A stretch of 54,236 nucleotides of DNA from Aestuariivita sp. (GCA_026709985.1 JAPORY010000097.1:1-54236), one strand, 5' to 3'. Counted from the first letter of the stretch, positions 30,590 to 40,384 are shown. Notes: a model not told the origin generated them from the sequence alone. Numbers and translations: made by a program.

Positions 30590-31819
30590 ATGGAAGCCTC
30601 AGGCAAAAAACTTCCCGTCACAGTGTTGTCGGGCTTTTTGGGAGCGGGAAAAACGACTTTGCTTAATCATATTTTGAATAATCGTGAGGGACGGAGAGTT
30701 GCCGTGATTGTCAACGATATGAGTGAAGTCAACATTGATGCTAGCCTAATTGAACGCAGCGGCAGTAATTTATCTCGGACAGAAGAAAAGCTTGTGGAAA
30801 TGAGCAACGGATGTATTTGTTGCACACTGCGCGAAGATTTGCTGTTGCAGGTTCGTCAATTGGCGAACGAACAAAAATTTGATTATCTTCTGATTGAAAG
30901 CACAGGGGTCTCAGAACCGCTCCCGGTTGCTACCACGTTCGACTTTCGTGATGAGCATGACAATAGCCTATCGGATGTTTCCGAACTTGACACGATGGTT
31001 ACGGTCGTCGATGCTGCGAACCTGATTAAGAACTATAGTTCAACCGATTTTCTGTCTGACCGCGGCGAGAGTTTAGGCGAAGATGATGATCGCACACTGG
31101 TCGATTTATTGGTTGATCAAATCGAATTTGCCAATGTCATTATTCTTAATAAGATTGATCTGATTTCGAAAGAAGACCTCGATACCGTTAAAGCAATTGT
31201 AAGGGGCCTGAACGCCAAGGCTAAAGTGATTGAAACAACCTTGTCAAAAGTTGCCCTTGACGCGGTTTTGGATACCGGCTTGTTTGATCTTGAGGAGGCC
31301 CAAGCGCATCCCCTATGGGCGCAAGAGTTATATCATTTCCAAGACCACGTGCCAGAAACAGAAGAGTATGGAATTACCAGTTTTGTTTATCGTGCCAGGG
31401 AACCTTTCGATCCGGCAAAGATTCACTCTTTTTTGAGAAGTGAATGGCCGGGGGTGATGCGAGCGAAGGGGTTCTTTTGGATTTCGAGTCGGCCAGATTT
31501 TGTTGGGGAAATCTCGCAGGCTGGTGCCTTTGTTCGTCATCGCGGTATCGGGCGATGGTGGGCGGCGGTTCCGAAAGAACAATGGCCAGAAGGTCCGCAT
31601 TTTGACAAAATGGTGACCGACTATTGGACGGATGATTTTGGCGATCGTAGGCAAGAAATCGTCTTTATCGGACTAAAATCGGAAATGCGTGAAGATCGAA
31701 TTCGTCAGAAACTTGATGCCTGCTTAATCCAAGACTATCTGGCCAAGCCAAGACGCTATCAGAACGTTGCTGATCCCTTCCCCATTTGGTTTCAACAGCC
31801 TGCGGAGGTCTCAGCATAG
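30590..31819 (+). CDS. COG0523 (CobW/ZigA-type) GTPase, probable metal chaperone
   Basis: A 409-aa G3E-family GTPase of the kind that delivers zinc to client proteins (ZigA/ZNG1) or acts with CobN (CobW). It has Walker [10 protein letters not shown] (15-23), the metal-binding CxCC motif in [11 protein letters not shown] (C75, C77, C78), [13 protein letters not shown], the guanine-specificity NKID, and the C-terminal CobW_C domain ([20 protein letters not shown]). A charged Asp/Glu-rich loop lies at about 155-180. The ATG at 30590 is chosen because the P-loop follows it at the family distance; the frame extends 72 codons upstream without similarity. The preceding Zur-like palindrome and absence of cobalamin genes favour a zinc role. 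Confidence 0.88.
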   Translation: MEASGKKLPVTVLSGFLGAGKTTLLNHILNNREGRRVAVIVNDMSEVNIDASLIERSGSNLSRTEEKLVEMSNGCICCTLREDLLLQVRQLANEQKFDYLLIESTGVSEPLPVATTFDFRDEHDNSLSDVSELDTMVTVVDAANLIKNYSSTDFLSDRGESLGEDDDRTLVDLLVDQIEFANVIILNKIDLISKEDLDTVKAIVRGLNAKAKVIETTLSKVALDAVLDTGLFDLEEAQAHPLWAQELYHFQDHVPETEEYGITSFVYRAREPFDPAKIHSFLRSEWPGVMRAKGFFWISSRPDFVGEISQAGAFVRHRGIGRWWAAVPKEQWPEGPHFDKMVTDYWTDDFGDRRQEIVFIGLKSEMREDRIRQKLDACLIQDYLAKPRRYQNVADPFPIWFQQPAEVSA

Positions 31820-32416
31820 TACGGCATCGCAGCGGAAGCTGAGAGATGTTGCGTCACAGTCGAGGACCGGTAGCCTTTTTCCCCATGCACTCAAGTCTGC
31901 TACGCGTCTTATGCGGAGCGGACCGCCCGTAGCAATGAGAATCCGATCCTCCACGAATAATCTGGTCGTCATCCCGACTTGCCGATACCGAATCGGTCTC
32001 GACCCAACTTTCAAATAAATTCCACAGCTTCCCTAATTTTAAGTAGTTTTACCTTCGAAAACCCTCAAGACATTGGGTTAATATGGCAAATGCTCGCTGT
32101 ACTGCCACAATGTGATATTGCGGGGGCGACTTTTGGCTTGAGGATCCTGTCCAGGTCACTAGTATCCGGAAAATATTGAATTGCTGGTTTGTAATTCAAA
32201 ACGGCAGCAGATTTTTAGCCACAATGAACGTGATATTCCCATCAATTCAATGATGTTGGCACACTAGAATGCCTGCCCGTTCACTCGTAAAACGGTCGCA
32301 CGGCGCGTCGGAAAGACTGCTTATGAGTCATACCGATTGGTGCAATCGGTGGCGAAGCACGAAAGTAGTGCCATAACAGGCATTGTCGAATCTAAAAAAC
32401 AGGGTTTAACAACGCT
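31820..32416. other. Spacer without a recognisable gene
   Basis: About 600 bases after the GTPase gene. Short frames on both strands, none with a ribosome site or a family pattern. Confidence 0.35.
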
Positions 32417-32764
32417 TTAAGCGGTCGGCCAAAAAAATTGTGAAAGATGGGCTAACGTGACCGACTTCTGTGTTTTGTGGTCTGATAACCTTAGAATGAC
32501 CTTAGTTAGTAATCCTATCAGGAACGCAAGAAATGCAAAACCGACACCAAATACAGCGACGACAAGGGCGATCATCCCGGCCATCGCGAGAGTCAGCCGA
32601 ATATCGCGCTACGCGGATTCTTTGGCATTCTTACTGACGTTCTCTGCACAACGCGCTATGTCAGTGCGGTATTCGGCTTGCTTCGTTTCCGTTCGATCCT
32701 CCAGCACCTTGAACTCTCCGCAGAGTTTGGCAACCTCCAGTGCGTTGTCGCGCTCTTCAGTCAT
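32417..32764 (-). pseudogene. Small coiled-coil membrane protein, amber-interrupted
   Basis: From ATG 32764 the frame reads a charged helical segment (MTEERDNALEVAKLCGEFKV ... RTETKQAEYRTDI), hits TAG at 32611-32609 after 51 codons, and continues in the same frame with RDIRLTLAMAGMIALVVAVF and a strong membrane helix to TAA at 32419-32417. Together it is a ~115-residue protein: N-terminal coiled coil plus a C-terminal membrane anchor, a plan common for small DUF1640-like proteins. The single in-frame stop splits helix from anchor. Function unknown. Confidence 0.5.
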
Positions 32765-33053
32765 TGATCGATTCTACTCGACCAACGGTATAGCCTTGGG
32801 CCGATCAGGTGAAGCAACTGCCGGAATAGTCGTCAGTTCAGTCACTTGCTCCAGTTTGAGTTAAACAGCGTCAACTATCGTGCCTTGGTGTCTTTTTCTT
32901 CGTGCCCATTGGTCTCACCATCGCCTTAATATTCGAGCCAACAGTTTTAACGCGTCATCTTGGTTACATTCGCAGATATCAATCGCCGAGCGATGCCAAG
33001 AAATATTGAGGTTGGTTTCCATCGCCAAATTTTTCGGCGCGAAAAAAAGAGCT

Positions 33054-33188
33054 CTATGAGATAAAGATAGCCATCCAGATCAAAATCACGAATACAACAA
33101 TTACAACCCATTTAGTCCAAGTCATGAAGCCAGAGAATATCTTTCTCTGGTAGTCAATGTTGGTTTCGTCATTATTTGCTTGGGTCAT
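33054..33188 (-). CDS. aa3-type cytochrome c oxidase subunit IV
   Basis: A 44-aa protein: a short polar N-terminus with DYQRKIFSGFMTWTKW, then one membrane helix (VVIVVFVILIWMAIFIS). This matches the small bacterial aa3 oxidase subunit IV family (COX4_pro_2 type), whose hallmark is (Q)xxTFxGF before a single helix. It contacts subunits I and III in the oxidase and is not essential for catalysis. A purine-rich site (GGAAGAGAGAGG) precedes the ATG. It is unlinked to ctaD at 8.1 kb, as in other alphaproteobacteria. Confidence 0.8.
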   Translation of the reverse strand: MTQANNDETNIDYQRKIFSGFMTWTKWVVIVVFVILIWMAIFIS

Positions 33189-33319
33189 CAATAGCCTCTC
33201 TCTTCCTCTCGTCATACATCACATAAAGGCTTTATAAATTGATGTCACGTTGAATTTTATCACGACCAACAACGTTGCGATTGTCGGTATTTGATATTGC
33301 TCAGTGGTGCCTCCATTGA

Positions 33320-34483
33320 TTAGTCTTTGCGCTGATACAACCAAACTCCCCTCGGGCTTAGTTCTCGTGAAAGTTGTTCGCTGAGGAATAAATAATTTAA
33401 GTGTGCGACGGCCTCACTAAGAGCGAGGTTATACTCGCTCTCGCCAATCTGACGCTCAAACAACGGCGAAAAGCAGTCGACGGCCGAACGTGGTTGATTT
33501 AGGAAATCCATTGTCCGGTCCAAAGCGTCCTGATGATGTCGGAGTAACTCGGCCATTCTCTTTCTTAACCCCCTAAACGGAAGCTTGTGACCAGCGAGCA
33601 CGAGTTGATTATCATCAGCGAGGGCTTCGAAACATTTGCACGTTTCCAACCAATCCAAGAGCGGATTAGCCATTGGTTCTGTCGCGTAAACTCCAATAAT
33701 CGGACTGATTGAGGATAAGACCTGATCACCAGCGATAACGAGATTATCATCCTTGCTCCAAAAGATTAGATGCTCCGGAGCATGCCCGTTACCGATGCGA
33801 ACATCCCAGTTACGACCTGCCATTTTGATACAATCACCTTCCTTGATGCGGGTGTAGCCTAGGGGCAATGGGGCGACGATATCGACAAAATTGAAGGGGC
33901 GTTCGGAAACCCGCCGACGAAGTTGCGCCGACGGCATCCCGCTTCGACGATAAAATTCAGTATTTTCGGGGGTCAGCGTCTCTTGTTCATCAAGGGTCAG
34001 CATTCGTGCAAACAGCCAAGCGGTTCGCGTCGTCATTAGATCGCAATCATATTCGCGCTGAAACCAACCCGCTAGTCCAATGTGATCGGGGTGATGATGC
34101 GTAGCGATCACCCGTGCAATGGGTTTTTCGTTGAAGAATTGATCTTGCAACAAGCGCCAAATTTCTCGTGTCGGTTGCGAGTCGACACCTGTATCAATGA
34201 TCGTCCATGAATCGCCCTCATCTGCGAGATAAACATTGACGTGATTCAACTTCATTGGAAGCGGCAGTCGCAGCCAATAGATTTGCTGCGCAACTTCCAT
34301 CGGCTTTCCGACTTCTGGCGCCCGTTTCCACGGGAAATTAAGCCCTTCCCTTGCGGGTATCTTTCGCGTTTTGTTCACCGTTTTCTCGCCCTTCGCGGAG
34401 GTATATTTCTTGCTGGTTGAAAAATAGCCAAAGGCCTCACTCTGCTGTCTTTTTTGATCTGTAGTCAATTGCGATTTGAGCAT
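33320..34483 (-). CDS. MBL-fold metallo-hydrolase
   Basis: A 387-aa metallo-beta-lactamase-fold enzyme. The metal site is THHHPDH (128-134), with the downstream GHAPEHLIFW, the bridging Asp in VIAGDQVLSSISP and the distal His in LAGHKLPFRG. A C-terminal helical extension (LLRHHQDALDRTMDFL ... LNYLFLSEQLSREL) resembles the winged-helix tail of the LACTB2-like/ROK branch. Substrates of this branch are varied thioesters or RNA, so no reaction is claimed. The first ~60 residues are basic and low in similarity; a start at M62 is possible. It lies upstream of coxIV on the same strand with a 131-base gap. Confidence 0.82.
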   Translation of the reverse strand: MLKSQLTTDQKRQQSEAFGYFSTSKKYTSAKGEKTVNKTRKIPAREGLNFPWKRAPEVGKPMEVAQQIYWLRLPLPMKLNHVNVYLADEGDSWTIIDTGVDSQPTREIWRLLQDQFFNEKPIARVIATHHHPDHIGLAGWFQREYDCDLMTTRTAWLFARMLTLDEQETLTPENTEFYRRSGMPSAQLRRRVSERPFNFVDIVAPLPLGYTRIKEGDCIKMAGRNWDVRIGNGHAPEHLIFWSKDDNLVIAGDQVLSSISPIIGVYATEPMANPLLDWLETCKCFEALADDNQLVLAGHKLPFRGLRKRMAELLRHHQDALDRTMDFLNQPRSAVDCFSPLFERQIGESEYNLALSEAVAHLNYLFLSEQLSRELSPRGVWLYQRKD

Positions 34484-34639
34484 AGAGATCGGCTTATCGC
34501 GTCAACCCAAAGCCTAGCGGGGCTGCCGCCAAAAGAACTTATCCAAAATCTTGATGGAGTTTTCCGTCTGTGTGCCTAACCGACCCGCAGTATCCTGTTC
34601 AAGATCACACGCCGGGCTTGCGCCATGATAGAGTCTCGG

Positions 34640-35734
34640 TCAGTCACTCGAACTTGCTTGGTTGCCCGCTCCTTTGTTCCACAAATGAGCGCGACGAATA
34701 AAGATATTTGGGTCAGCAAACCACTCGGCGTAACCCATTTGCCTTTGATCAGTCAACCAGTCGAGTTTTTGATTAATACATGCAAGCAAATCGTCGCTTG
34801 CTGCTGGTAAGGCGAAGCCGCCGAACTCAACCTGATCATCAAGCAGAGAAACTGTGAAGCGAGGATCACGAGCGGCATGAAGATTGCCAATTTCTCCCCT
34901 CGCGATGGCGTCGATTTTACCTGCAGCCAGTGCCGACAATAATTCGATTTCTCCCTCTTCATCGCCCAAATATATGATCTGCGGCATGGTTGCGACCGCA
35001 GGCAAAATCATTAGGCGGCCTGCTAGATTTGGCGTGGTTTGCGCGGCGGATATTCGGAATTTGTCTGTCCCGTCGGCAATTTGACGACGGGAAGCGGTGG
35101 TGATCAGCGTATCTCTTGCGACGACGCCAGCTGAATCAATGATGCCGATTGCTCGCAATAACCGTGCTTCACCAGTTGTATCGCGGAGAACACCGATCCG
35201 TATATCGTTTGTCAGCCCGCCATATGAATCCAGACTTGCCGCATCTTCGGTACGCGTAAGCAAAGACTGACGGAACGTCACATGCCCGTCGGTGAACTGA
35301 ATCGCCCGAACTCCCTCTGCATCAAAACGCCGCGACTCCAAAACTGTAATACCGCCGCCAACAATATCGAAATCAGTCACGGCTGGTTGCAACCAAATAT
35401 CGGTCCAGTTTTCAATTGGAACGCGGTCAAATTGCAACGGGTTATTCCCCATAAGCTCAATGGCCGACAGGAGATCAGCCTCGTAGCCTGCATGATTCCC
35501 GTCATTTGGTGTCGACCTTTCAATGTCTTCGCGAAAACTTACTGGCGCAAAATAAGCGTAATAGCCAAACTTTATCTCTTCACCATAATATTTTTTGCAG
35601 GGATCACGGGTTGGTTCCGCGAGCACCAGCGGGACTGCGGCCAACCAAGCGAGCACCGCCGCCACAAACATGATCCCGTGATGAGTGGCTCTGAAAGGCA
35701 ATATTCGCTGACACTGATAGCTTATCGCCGGCAT
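34640..35734 (-). CDS. Periplasmic substrate-binding protein, amino-acid type (SBP_bac_3)
   Basis: A 364-aa exported type II periplasmic-binding-protein fold. ATG 35734 is clearly the start: AGGAG lies seven bases upstream, although the frame runs 22 codons further. A signal peptide (IMFVAAVLAWLAAVPLVLAEP) follows. The ligand domain has YEADLLSAIELMG, FDIVGGGITVLESRR, IRIGVLRDTTGEARLLRAIG and a final GYAEWFADPNIF. No permease or ATPase gene adjoins it, so it is either an orphan receptor or serves a distant ABC system. The family also includes cyclohexadienyl-dehydratase-like proteins, an alternative that cannot be excluded. Confidence 0.8.
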   Translation of the reverse strand: MPAISYQCQRILPFRATHHGIMFVAAVLAWLAAVPLVLAEPTRDPCKKYYGEEIKFGYYAYFAPVSFREDIERSTPNDGNHAGYEADLLSAIELMGNNPLQFDRVPIENWTDIWLQPAVTDFDIVGGGITVLESRRFDAEGVRAIQFTDGHVTFRQSLLTRTEDAASLDSYGGLTNDIRIGVLRDTTGEARLLRAIGIIDSAGVVARDTLITTASRRQIADGTDKFRISAAQTTPNLAGRLMILPAVATMPQIIYLGDEEGEIELLSALAAGKIDAIARGEIGNLHAARDPRFTVSLLDDQVEFGGFALPAASDDLLACINQKLDWLTDQRQMGYAEWFADPNIFIRRAHLWNKGAGNQASSSD

Positions 35735-36522
35735 TCTTGAACTCCTATGTCTGGTTAACAACCATAATCTTGGTTTGATCTTGTCGCAGTTTTTTCTCAA
35801 AGGTGAAAGCTTTGTGAACTCAGGGGCCTTTGCAAGTCACCCTTGGTAATTTTCGAAAAGTGAACTCCATTGCGGACAAAAAAGTTGCGCCAATAGTTCT
35901 CTCGCTTTGGTATTTTGAATACAGGAACAGAAAATTGTGACTGAAAGGATTTCCCGTGCCGATAGGTCAAAACGCTCTCCAATTCACAAAGTAAGAACCG
36001 AGCAAAATCGAATACTAAGCGAGCAACTAGAACTTGGGCTCCTATTGGCTACCGGCAAGTATAGCATGTTGATTGATTTTGGCGAACATCAAAGCGTCGA
36101 ATCTTGCGGAATGTATAGCCGTAAAATTCAATCTTTTCTTGCTGTGCGTGACCTTTACATGAACGGTAACAACGGTTGAAATTTGCGTACCGCCAGCATT
36201 GATGGAAGTCCGCAGCAACGATTGTGGATCATTCAACAGGGGTGTCACCCAATCAAAGAATCTTGCGGGTATGACCTAGGTGAAATAGAAGTTCAAATCG
36301 CTAACAGCCCAAGGCAAATTTTTGTCACCTATTGTCCGACCGTTATGGCCTGTATTGAGTGCAAATATAGGGCCCCAATACTGTGATATCCTAAAACAGT
36401 CCGAAATCGTACAACGGTAACTCCGACCGCTACGATTCACCATCATGTCGAATCTATAGGAGTCAAGAGATAGCTTTCAATTTAACGTCTATCTCCAAAA
36501 AGAAATGTTCGGAGCCAACTTG
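35735..36522. other. Divergent spacer without a recognisable gene
   Basis: About 790 bases between divergent genes. An 80-codon + strand frame at 35937-36179, continued by another at 36183-36386, has weak protein character and no ribosome site; it may be a relict, but nothing is recognisable. Confidence 0.35.
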
Positions 36523-37467
36523 ATGAAAACGCAAAGACTCACTTCTTCCCGGCGGGACATCGCCCATGCCGCAGACCTCCTCCGGGGCGGAAAACTGGTC
36601 GCCTTTCCAACGGAAACGGTTTATGGTCTCGGTGCTGATGTTACCAATGACCAAGCTGTATCTCGTATCTACTCCGTCAAGAATAGGCCGTCATTCAATC
36701 CCTTAATTGTCCATGTTTACGTCAAGAATGCAGCGGTAGATTTTGTCGAATTCAACCCTGCGGCAGAACTGCTCGCAGATCGGTTTTGGCCTGGCCCCCT
36801 AACACTTCTCTTGCCGCAAAAAAAGTCGGCACATATCAGTCAACGAGTCGCATCCCAATCATCGACCGTAGGCATTCGGGTGCCATCACATCCAGTGGCA
36901 CAGTCCCTACTTCAGGCATTTGGCGGTGCCGTTGCCGCCCCTTCAGCAAACCTGTCTGGTTGTCTAAGTCCGACTACTGTCGAACATGTATTAAGTGGGC
37001 TATCAAACCGCATAGACGCTGTAGTCGACGGCGGACCCTGCCGCGTTGGTATCGAATCGACGATCATCGGCTTTAAAGATAATCGCGCGATCATCGTACG
37101 ACATGGTGGTATAGCTCTTGATACGCTTGAAGCCGCATTAAATGCTGACCTGACCGCCAACGAGAAATTGCCAGCGTCTATCGCACCGGGTCAACTCCCC
37201 CGTCATTATGCACCCGACTGTCCGCTACGGATCAACGCCCGAGAGCGACGCTCTGGCGAAGTCTATCTGGGATTTGGGTCGCAAGACGGTGATCGCAATC
37301 TCTCACCGAACGGCAACTTGACGGAAGCCAGTTCTCATCTGTTTGCAGAGTTACATGCGCTAAACTCACTCGGCAAGCCCATTGCTGTCGCACCAATTCC
37401 CAACCAAGGACTAGGAATTGCTATCAATGACCGGTTGAAACGCGCATCGGCACCAAAGACCGAATAA
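36523..37467 (+). CDS. L-threonylcarbamoyladenylate synthase (Sua5/YwlC type)
   Basis: Makes threonylcarbamoyl-AMP from threonine, bicarbonate and ATP for the t6A37 modification of ANN-reading tRNAs. The YrdC domain fills residues 1-200: GGKLVAFPTETVYGLGADVT, KNRPSFNPLIVHV, FWPGPLTLLL, GIRVPSHPVAQSLL, AAPSANLSGCLSPTT and IESTIIGF. A C-terminal Sua5 domain (about 215-314) makes it the long form. ATG 36523 (GGAG eight bases upstream) is favoured over 36505. It is convergent with the FAD oxidoreductase gene, with a 50-base gap. Confidence 0.92.
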   Translation: MKTQRLTSSRRDIAHAADLLRGGKLVAFPTETVYGLGADVTNDQAVSRIYSVKNRPSFNPLIVHVYVKNAAVDFVEFNPAAELLADRFWPGPLTLLLPQKKSAHISQRVASQSSTVGIRVPSHPVAQSLLQAFGGAVAAPSANLSGCLSPTTVEHVLSGLSNRIDAVVDGGPCRVGIESTIIGFKDNRAIIVRHGGIALDTLEAALNADLTANEKLPASIAPGQLPRHYAPDCPLRINARERRSGEVYLGFGSQDGDRNLSPNGNLTEASSHLFAELHALNSLGKPIAVAPIPNQGLGIAINDRLKRASAPKTE

Positions 37468-37517
37468 GAAATTGACAGAATTCCGTGGGCGGGTTCGTCT
37501 TGCGTCCATTACCCAGA

Positions 37518-38921
37518 TTAAGTGCATGCAGCGTTCGACAGATTCGCACCCGCTTGCTTTGCAGCACACTGTCCCGCGATGCGTCCCAATACCACCGCCG
37601 AAAGCAAACCATTACCGGACAAATAGCCGCTGTCTCTCCTTCCCGATACCCCAACAGCAGCCCCACCTGCGGCATAAAGGTTCGGTAGCAGATCGCCGTT
37701 CGGACATTTGACACGAGCGTCTTCATTCACATTCAACCCACCCTGTGTATGAAATAACGCACCAGTCACTTTGACTGCCAAATACGGTGGGCTCAGTTTA
37801 CGGCGGGGGAAAGAGCGACCGAACGCATCAGAACGTTCCGAGGAAATCGTCGATATCGTCTCACAGAGTGTTTCCGCGGGCAGATCACAAAGGTCTGCAA
37901 GAGCGGTGAGTGTCTTCGCTACGCGAAAAGCGCCAGCGGCCTCCGCATCCTTGAAATCCTGAAATTGTCGAGCGATGCTAGCAATTCGGTGATCAAAAAT
38001 GGTCCAAGCAATGCTGCCGGGTTGCGCCATAACCATCCGAGCAGCTTCTGAGTAGCCTTGACTCTCATCCCAGAAGCGACGGCCTTTAGTATTTACCTGC
38101 ACCCCTCCCGAAGTAATGACCGCCCAAGTAACTAAGATGCCGTGCGGTACCGCGACATTTCCATGTCCTTGATAAGCCCCAAGATGCAAGCTCTCGGCTC
38201 CAAGCGCCTCGCCCCACATCACCGCGTCACCTTTGTTACCGTCATGCCCGAACCAAAGGGCCGCTTTGATCTCAGGGATATGGCGGGCGACCATCTCGCT
38301 ATTACCGCCAAAGCCGTTGCACGCTAGGAGCACTGTCTGACAACCGATCCGTTCACAACCCTCCGGACTCTGGACCTCAACGCCTGTCACTCGATAACTG
38401 TCGTGAAACAGCACCTTCACACGACGATTGTAAATGATGTCGATACCCTTTGCCTCACACGTCGAGCGGAGCCGGTCGACAAGCTCGCGACCCGAGCGAC
38501 TGGGCAAACCGTGCATTCGATGTCGAGAATGTCCGGGGTAGTCAAAATCGGTGACAACCGAAAACGGTAAACGGTATTGATGCGATAACCATTCAATACC
38601 GGGAGCGGCGTTTTTGGCGAGTGTATCAACAAGTGCCTGCGGGTTTTCCCAATCGGCTTTGCGTTGAATATCGGTAGCAAAAAGCGACGGATCATCATCA
38701 ATTCCAGCGGCCCGCTGAAACTCTGTTCCCGCCGCTGGGATCAATCCCGCCGAGAGCGCAGTAGACCCACCCGGTAGCGGATCAGCCTCAACAACAAGCA
38801 CTTCGCTACCACTATCGCTCGCAGAGAGCGCGGCAACCATTCCACTCGCGCCAGCGCCGACAACAAAAACCGGCACACTAAAATCAAATCCAGCTGGCGG
38901 TGTTGGCGCGACACGCGTCAT
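37518..38921 (-). CDS. FAD-dependent oxidoreductase, fumarate reductase/ketosteroid dehydrogenase-like
   Basis: A 467-aa flavoprotein of the FAD_binding_2 family. The Rossmann motif is VVGAGASGMVAALSA; VVEADPLPGGSTALSAG follows as in fumarate and urocanate reductases and 3-ketosteroid dehydrogenases. A capping domain, the HTQGGLNVNEDARV substrate/FAD segment and the closing GNGLLSAVVLGRIAG are present. Such enzymes reduce or introduce a C=C next to a carboxyl or keto group. No signal peptide or haem motif, so probably cytosolic. It is the last gene of the leftward catabolic operon and its ATG overlaps the lyase stop (38918-38921). A role in saturating or desaturating the pathway intermediate is inferred. 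Confidence 0.85.
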   Translation of the reverse strand: MTRVAPTPPAGFDFSVPVFVVGAGASGMVAALSASDSGSEVLVVEADPLPGGSTALSAGLIPAAGTEFQRAAGIDDDPSLFATDIQRKADWENPQALVDTLAKNAAPGIEWLSHQYRLPFSVVTDFDYPGHSRHRMHGLPSRSGRELVDRLRSTCEAKGIDIIYNRRVKVLFHDSYRVTGVEVQSPEGCERIGCQTVLLACNGFGGNSEMVARHIPEIKAALWFGHDGNKGDAVMWGEALGAESLHLGAYQGHGNVAVPHGILVTWAVITSGGVQVNTKGRRFWDESQGYSEAARMVMAQPGSIAWTIFDHRIASIARQFQDFKDAEAAGAFRVAKTLTALADLCDLPAETLCETISTISSERSDAFGRSFPRRKLSPPYLAVKVTGALFHTQGGLNVNEDARVKCPNGDLLPNLYAAGGAAVGVSGRRDSGYLSGNGLLSAVVLGRIAGQCAAKQAGANLSNAACT

Positions 38922-39781
38922 TTCTTATCTTCATAGTAACGACCACGCTTTAGCAAATCACGCGTTCCAATACAGTCGTTTAAACCAGCGAAATCCAACA
39001 TATGCTTCGCAAAAGGCCCGTTTGAACCATGGATTTTGAGGCTTGCATAATACTCAACAGCGGTTCTTGCCAAAGCGCGGACGATGCCACCCGGAAAGAT
39101 CACGATGGAATATCCGAGGGTCTCCAAATCGCCGCTACAAACAAGCGGGGTCGCACCACCTTCAACCATGTTTGCCAGCAAAGGAACGCGCCCTTTAAAG
39201 TACTTGGGTATGTCACGAAGCTCAGCGCCGGAACGAGGTGCCTCAATGAACAACGCATCAGCACCCGCTTCAATATAGGCATCGGCGCGCGATAATGCTG
39301 CTTCAAAACCTTCGACAGCAATGGCGTCGGTTCGTGCGATGATCAATGTCTCATGGCTCGCCCGCACATCCGCCATCGCCGCAATCTTGCCGGTCATCTC
39401 TACCACCGAGATCAACGACTTGTCAGACAAATGGCCGCAACGCTTTGGGAATGTCTGATCCTCGACTTGCAATGCGCTTGCGCCGGCACGCTCAAAAAGC
39501 CGCATGGTACGCTGGGCATTTAGCGCATTGCCGAAGCCGGTATCAGCATCGACAATAACCGGCAGATCTACGCGATCTCGGATTAGTGCCATTGTCTCGG
39601 TCATTTCGGTAACAGAGGTAAGCCCGATGTCTGGACGCCCGAGTCGCGTATAAGAGACTGCTGCACCGGACAAATAGAGTGCTTCAAACCCGCTCTCGGC
39701 CGCTATGGTCGCCGTCAGACCGTCGAAGACTCCAGGTACTATGAGAATATTAGCGTCTCCGAGGCGCAATCGTAGGTTCAT
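38918..39781 (-). CDS. Isocitrate lyase/PEP mutase-superfamily lyase (methylisocitrate / dimethylmalate lyase-like)
   Basis: A 287-aa TIM-barrel lyase. Mg2+ site motif DADTGFGN (78-85), EDQ (107-109) and the flexible-loop KRCGH (113-117) with catalytic Cys115 are intact, so carbon-carbon lyase activity is more likely than PEP mutase chemistry. Length matches PrpB (methylisocitrate lyase), oxaloacetase-like and 2,3-dimethylmalate lyase. Typical products are pyruvate or glyoxylate plus a carboxylic acid. No prpC or prpD is near; instead the operon carries hydantoinase genes and is divergent from LeuCD-like genes, so a substituted-malate lyase is the better guess. Overlaps both neighbours by 4 bases. 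Confidence 0.85.
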   Translation of the reverse strand: MNLRLRLGDANILIVPGVFDGLTATIAAESGFEALYLSGAAVSYTRLGRPDIGLTSVTEMTETMALIRDRVDLPVIVDADTGFGNALNAQRTMRLFERAGASALQVEDQTFPKRCGHLSDKSLISVVEMTGKIAAMADVRASHETLIIARTDAIAVEGFEAALSRADAYIEAGADALFIEAPRSGAELRDIPKYFKGRVPLLANMVEGGATPLVCSGDLETLGYSIVIFPGGIVRALARTAVEYYASLKIHGSNGPFAKHMLDFAGLNDCIGTRDLLKRGRYYEDKK

Positions 39782-40383
39782 CGCAAACCCCTAATTATCT
39801 CGGAGCATGATTTTATCGACGCGATTGAATTGAGCGATGTCAGGGTCGCATCGTGAACATCGGGGTTAAAGGCGGCGCAACCGTCTGCCAACAAAATCGT
39901 TCGAATATTGCGAAGATGCGCGTCGCGCACAGTACTTGCGACTCCGCCATTAGTGACGATCCCACCGACAATCAATGTATCAATGTCAAGAAACCGCAGG
40001 ATGTATTCTAAGCGGGTTTGATAGAAGGCCGAATAAGCAACTTTTTCGACGGTGAAATCCGCTGGCGACAAGGCGTCAATCAGACGATGTCCGAACGCAC
40101 CCGGCGCAAAATCACCTTTCCGCAGAAATGGGCGGAGTTCCCTAAGGTGTGGTGCGATCAGCGGTTCTCCTTTCAGGCCTTGCACCAAAGTGAACTGAGC
40201 ACTGATATAAACGCAACCCACGGCGCGAAGTTTGTCCAGCAAAGGCCGAATACGATTCGGCAACGCAGAGATTTCCGTCGACGTCTGTCCCGCACGACCG
40301 TAAGCACCCTCCATATGCAAAAAATCGTTTTGCAAATCGATGGTCAGTACCGCGGTCCGTTTAGGATCGAATGCGTCGGTCAT
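39778..40383 (-). CDS. Isochorismatase-fold hydrolase with catalytic Cys replaced by Gly
   Basis: A 201-aa protein of the cysteine-hydrolase/isochorismatase superfamily. The Asp (TIDLQNDF, D16) and Lys (VEKVAYSAF, K114) of the triad are present. The position that is Cys in amidases such as maleamate or N-carbamoylsarcosine amidase (TNVCVEST) is Gly here (VTNGGVASTVRDA, G147). True isochorismatases (EntB, PhzD), which cleave a vinyl ether, also have Gly at this site. So amidase chemistry is unlikely; vinyl-ether hydrolysis or another Cys-independent reaction is possible. ATG 40383 is the start; the frame continues 19 codons upstream into hyuA. It overlaps the lyase gene by 4 bases. Confidence 0.85.
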   Translation of the reverse strand: MTDAFDPKRTAVLTIDLQNDFLHMEGAYGRAGQTSTEISALPNRIRPLLDKLRAVGCVYISAQFTLVQGLKGEPLIAPHLRELRPFLRKGDFAPGAFGHRLIDALSPADFTVEKVAYSAFYQTRLEYILRFLDIDTLIVGGIVTNGGVASTVRDAHLRNIRTILLADGCAAFNPDVHDATLTSLNSIASIKSCSEIIRGLR

Positions 40384-40384
40384 C

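Noticed and set aside
39778-40383. Maleamate or N-carbamoyl amidase assignment for the isochorismatase-fold gene
   Set aside because: The nucleophilic Cys of those amidases is Gly here.
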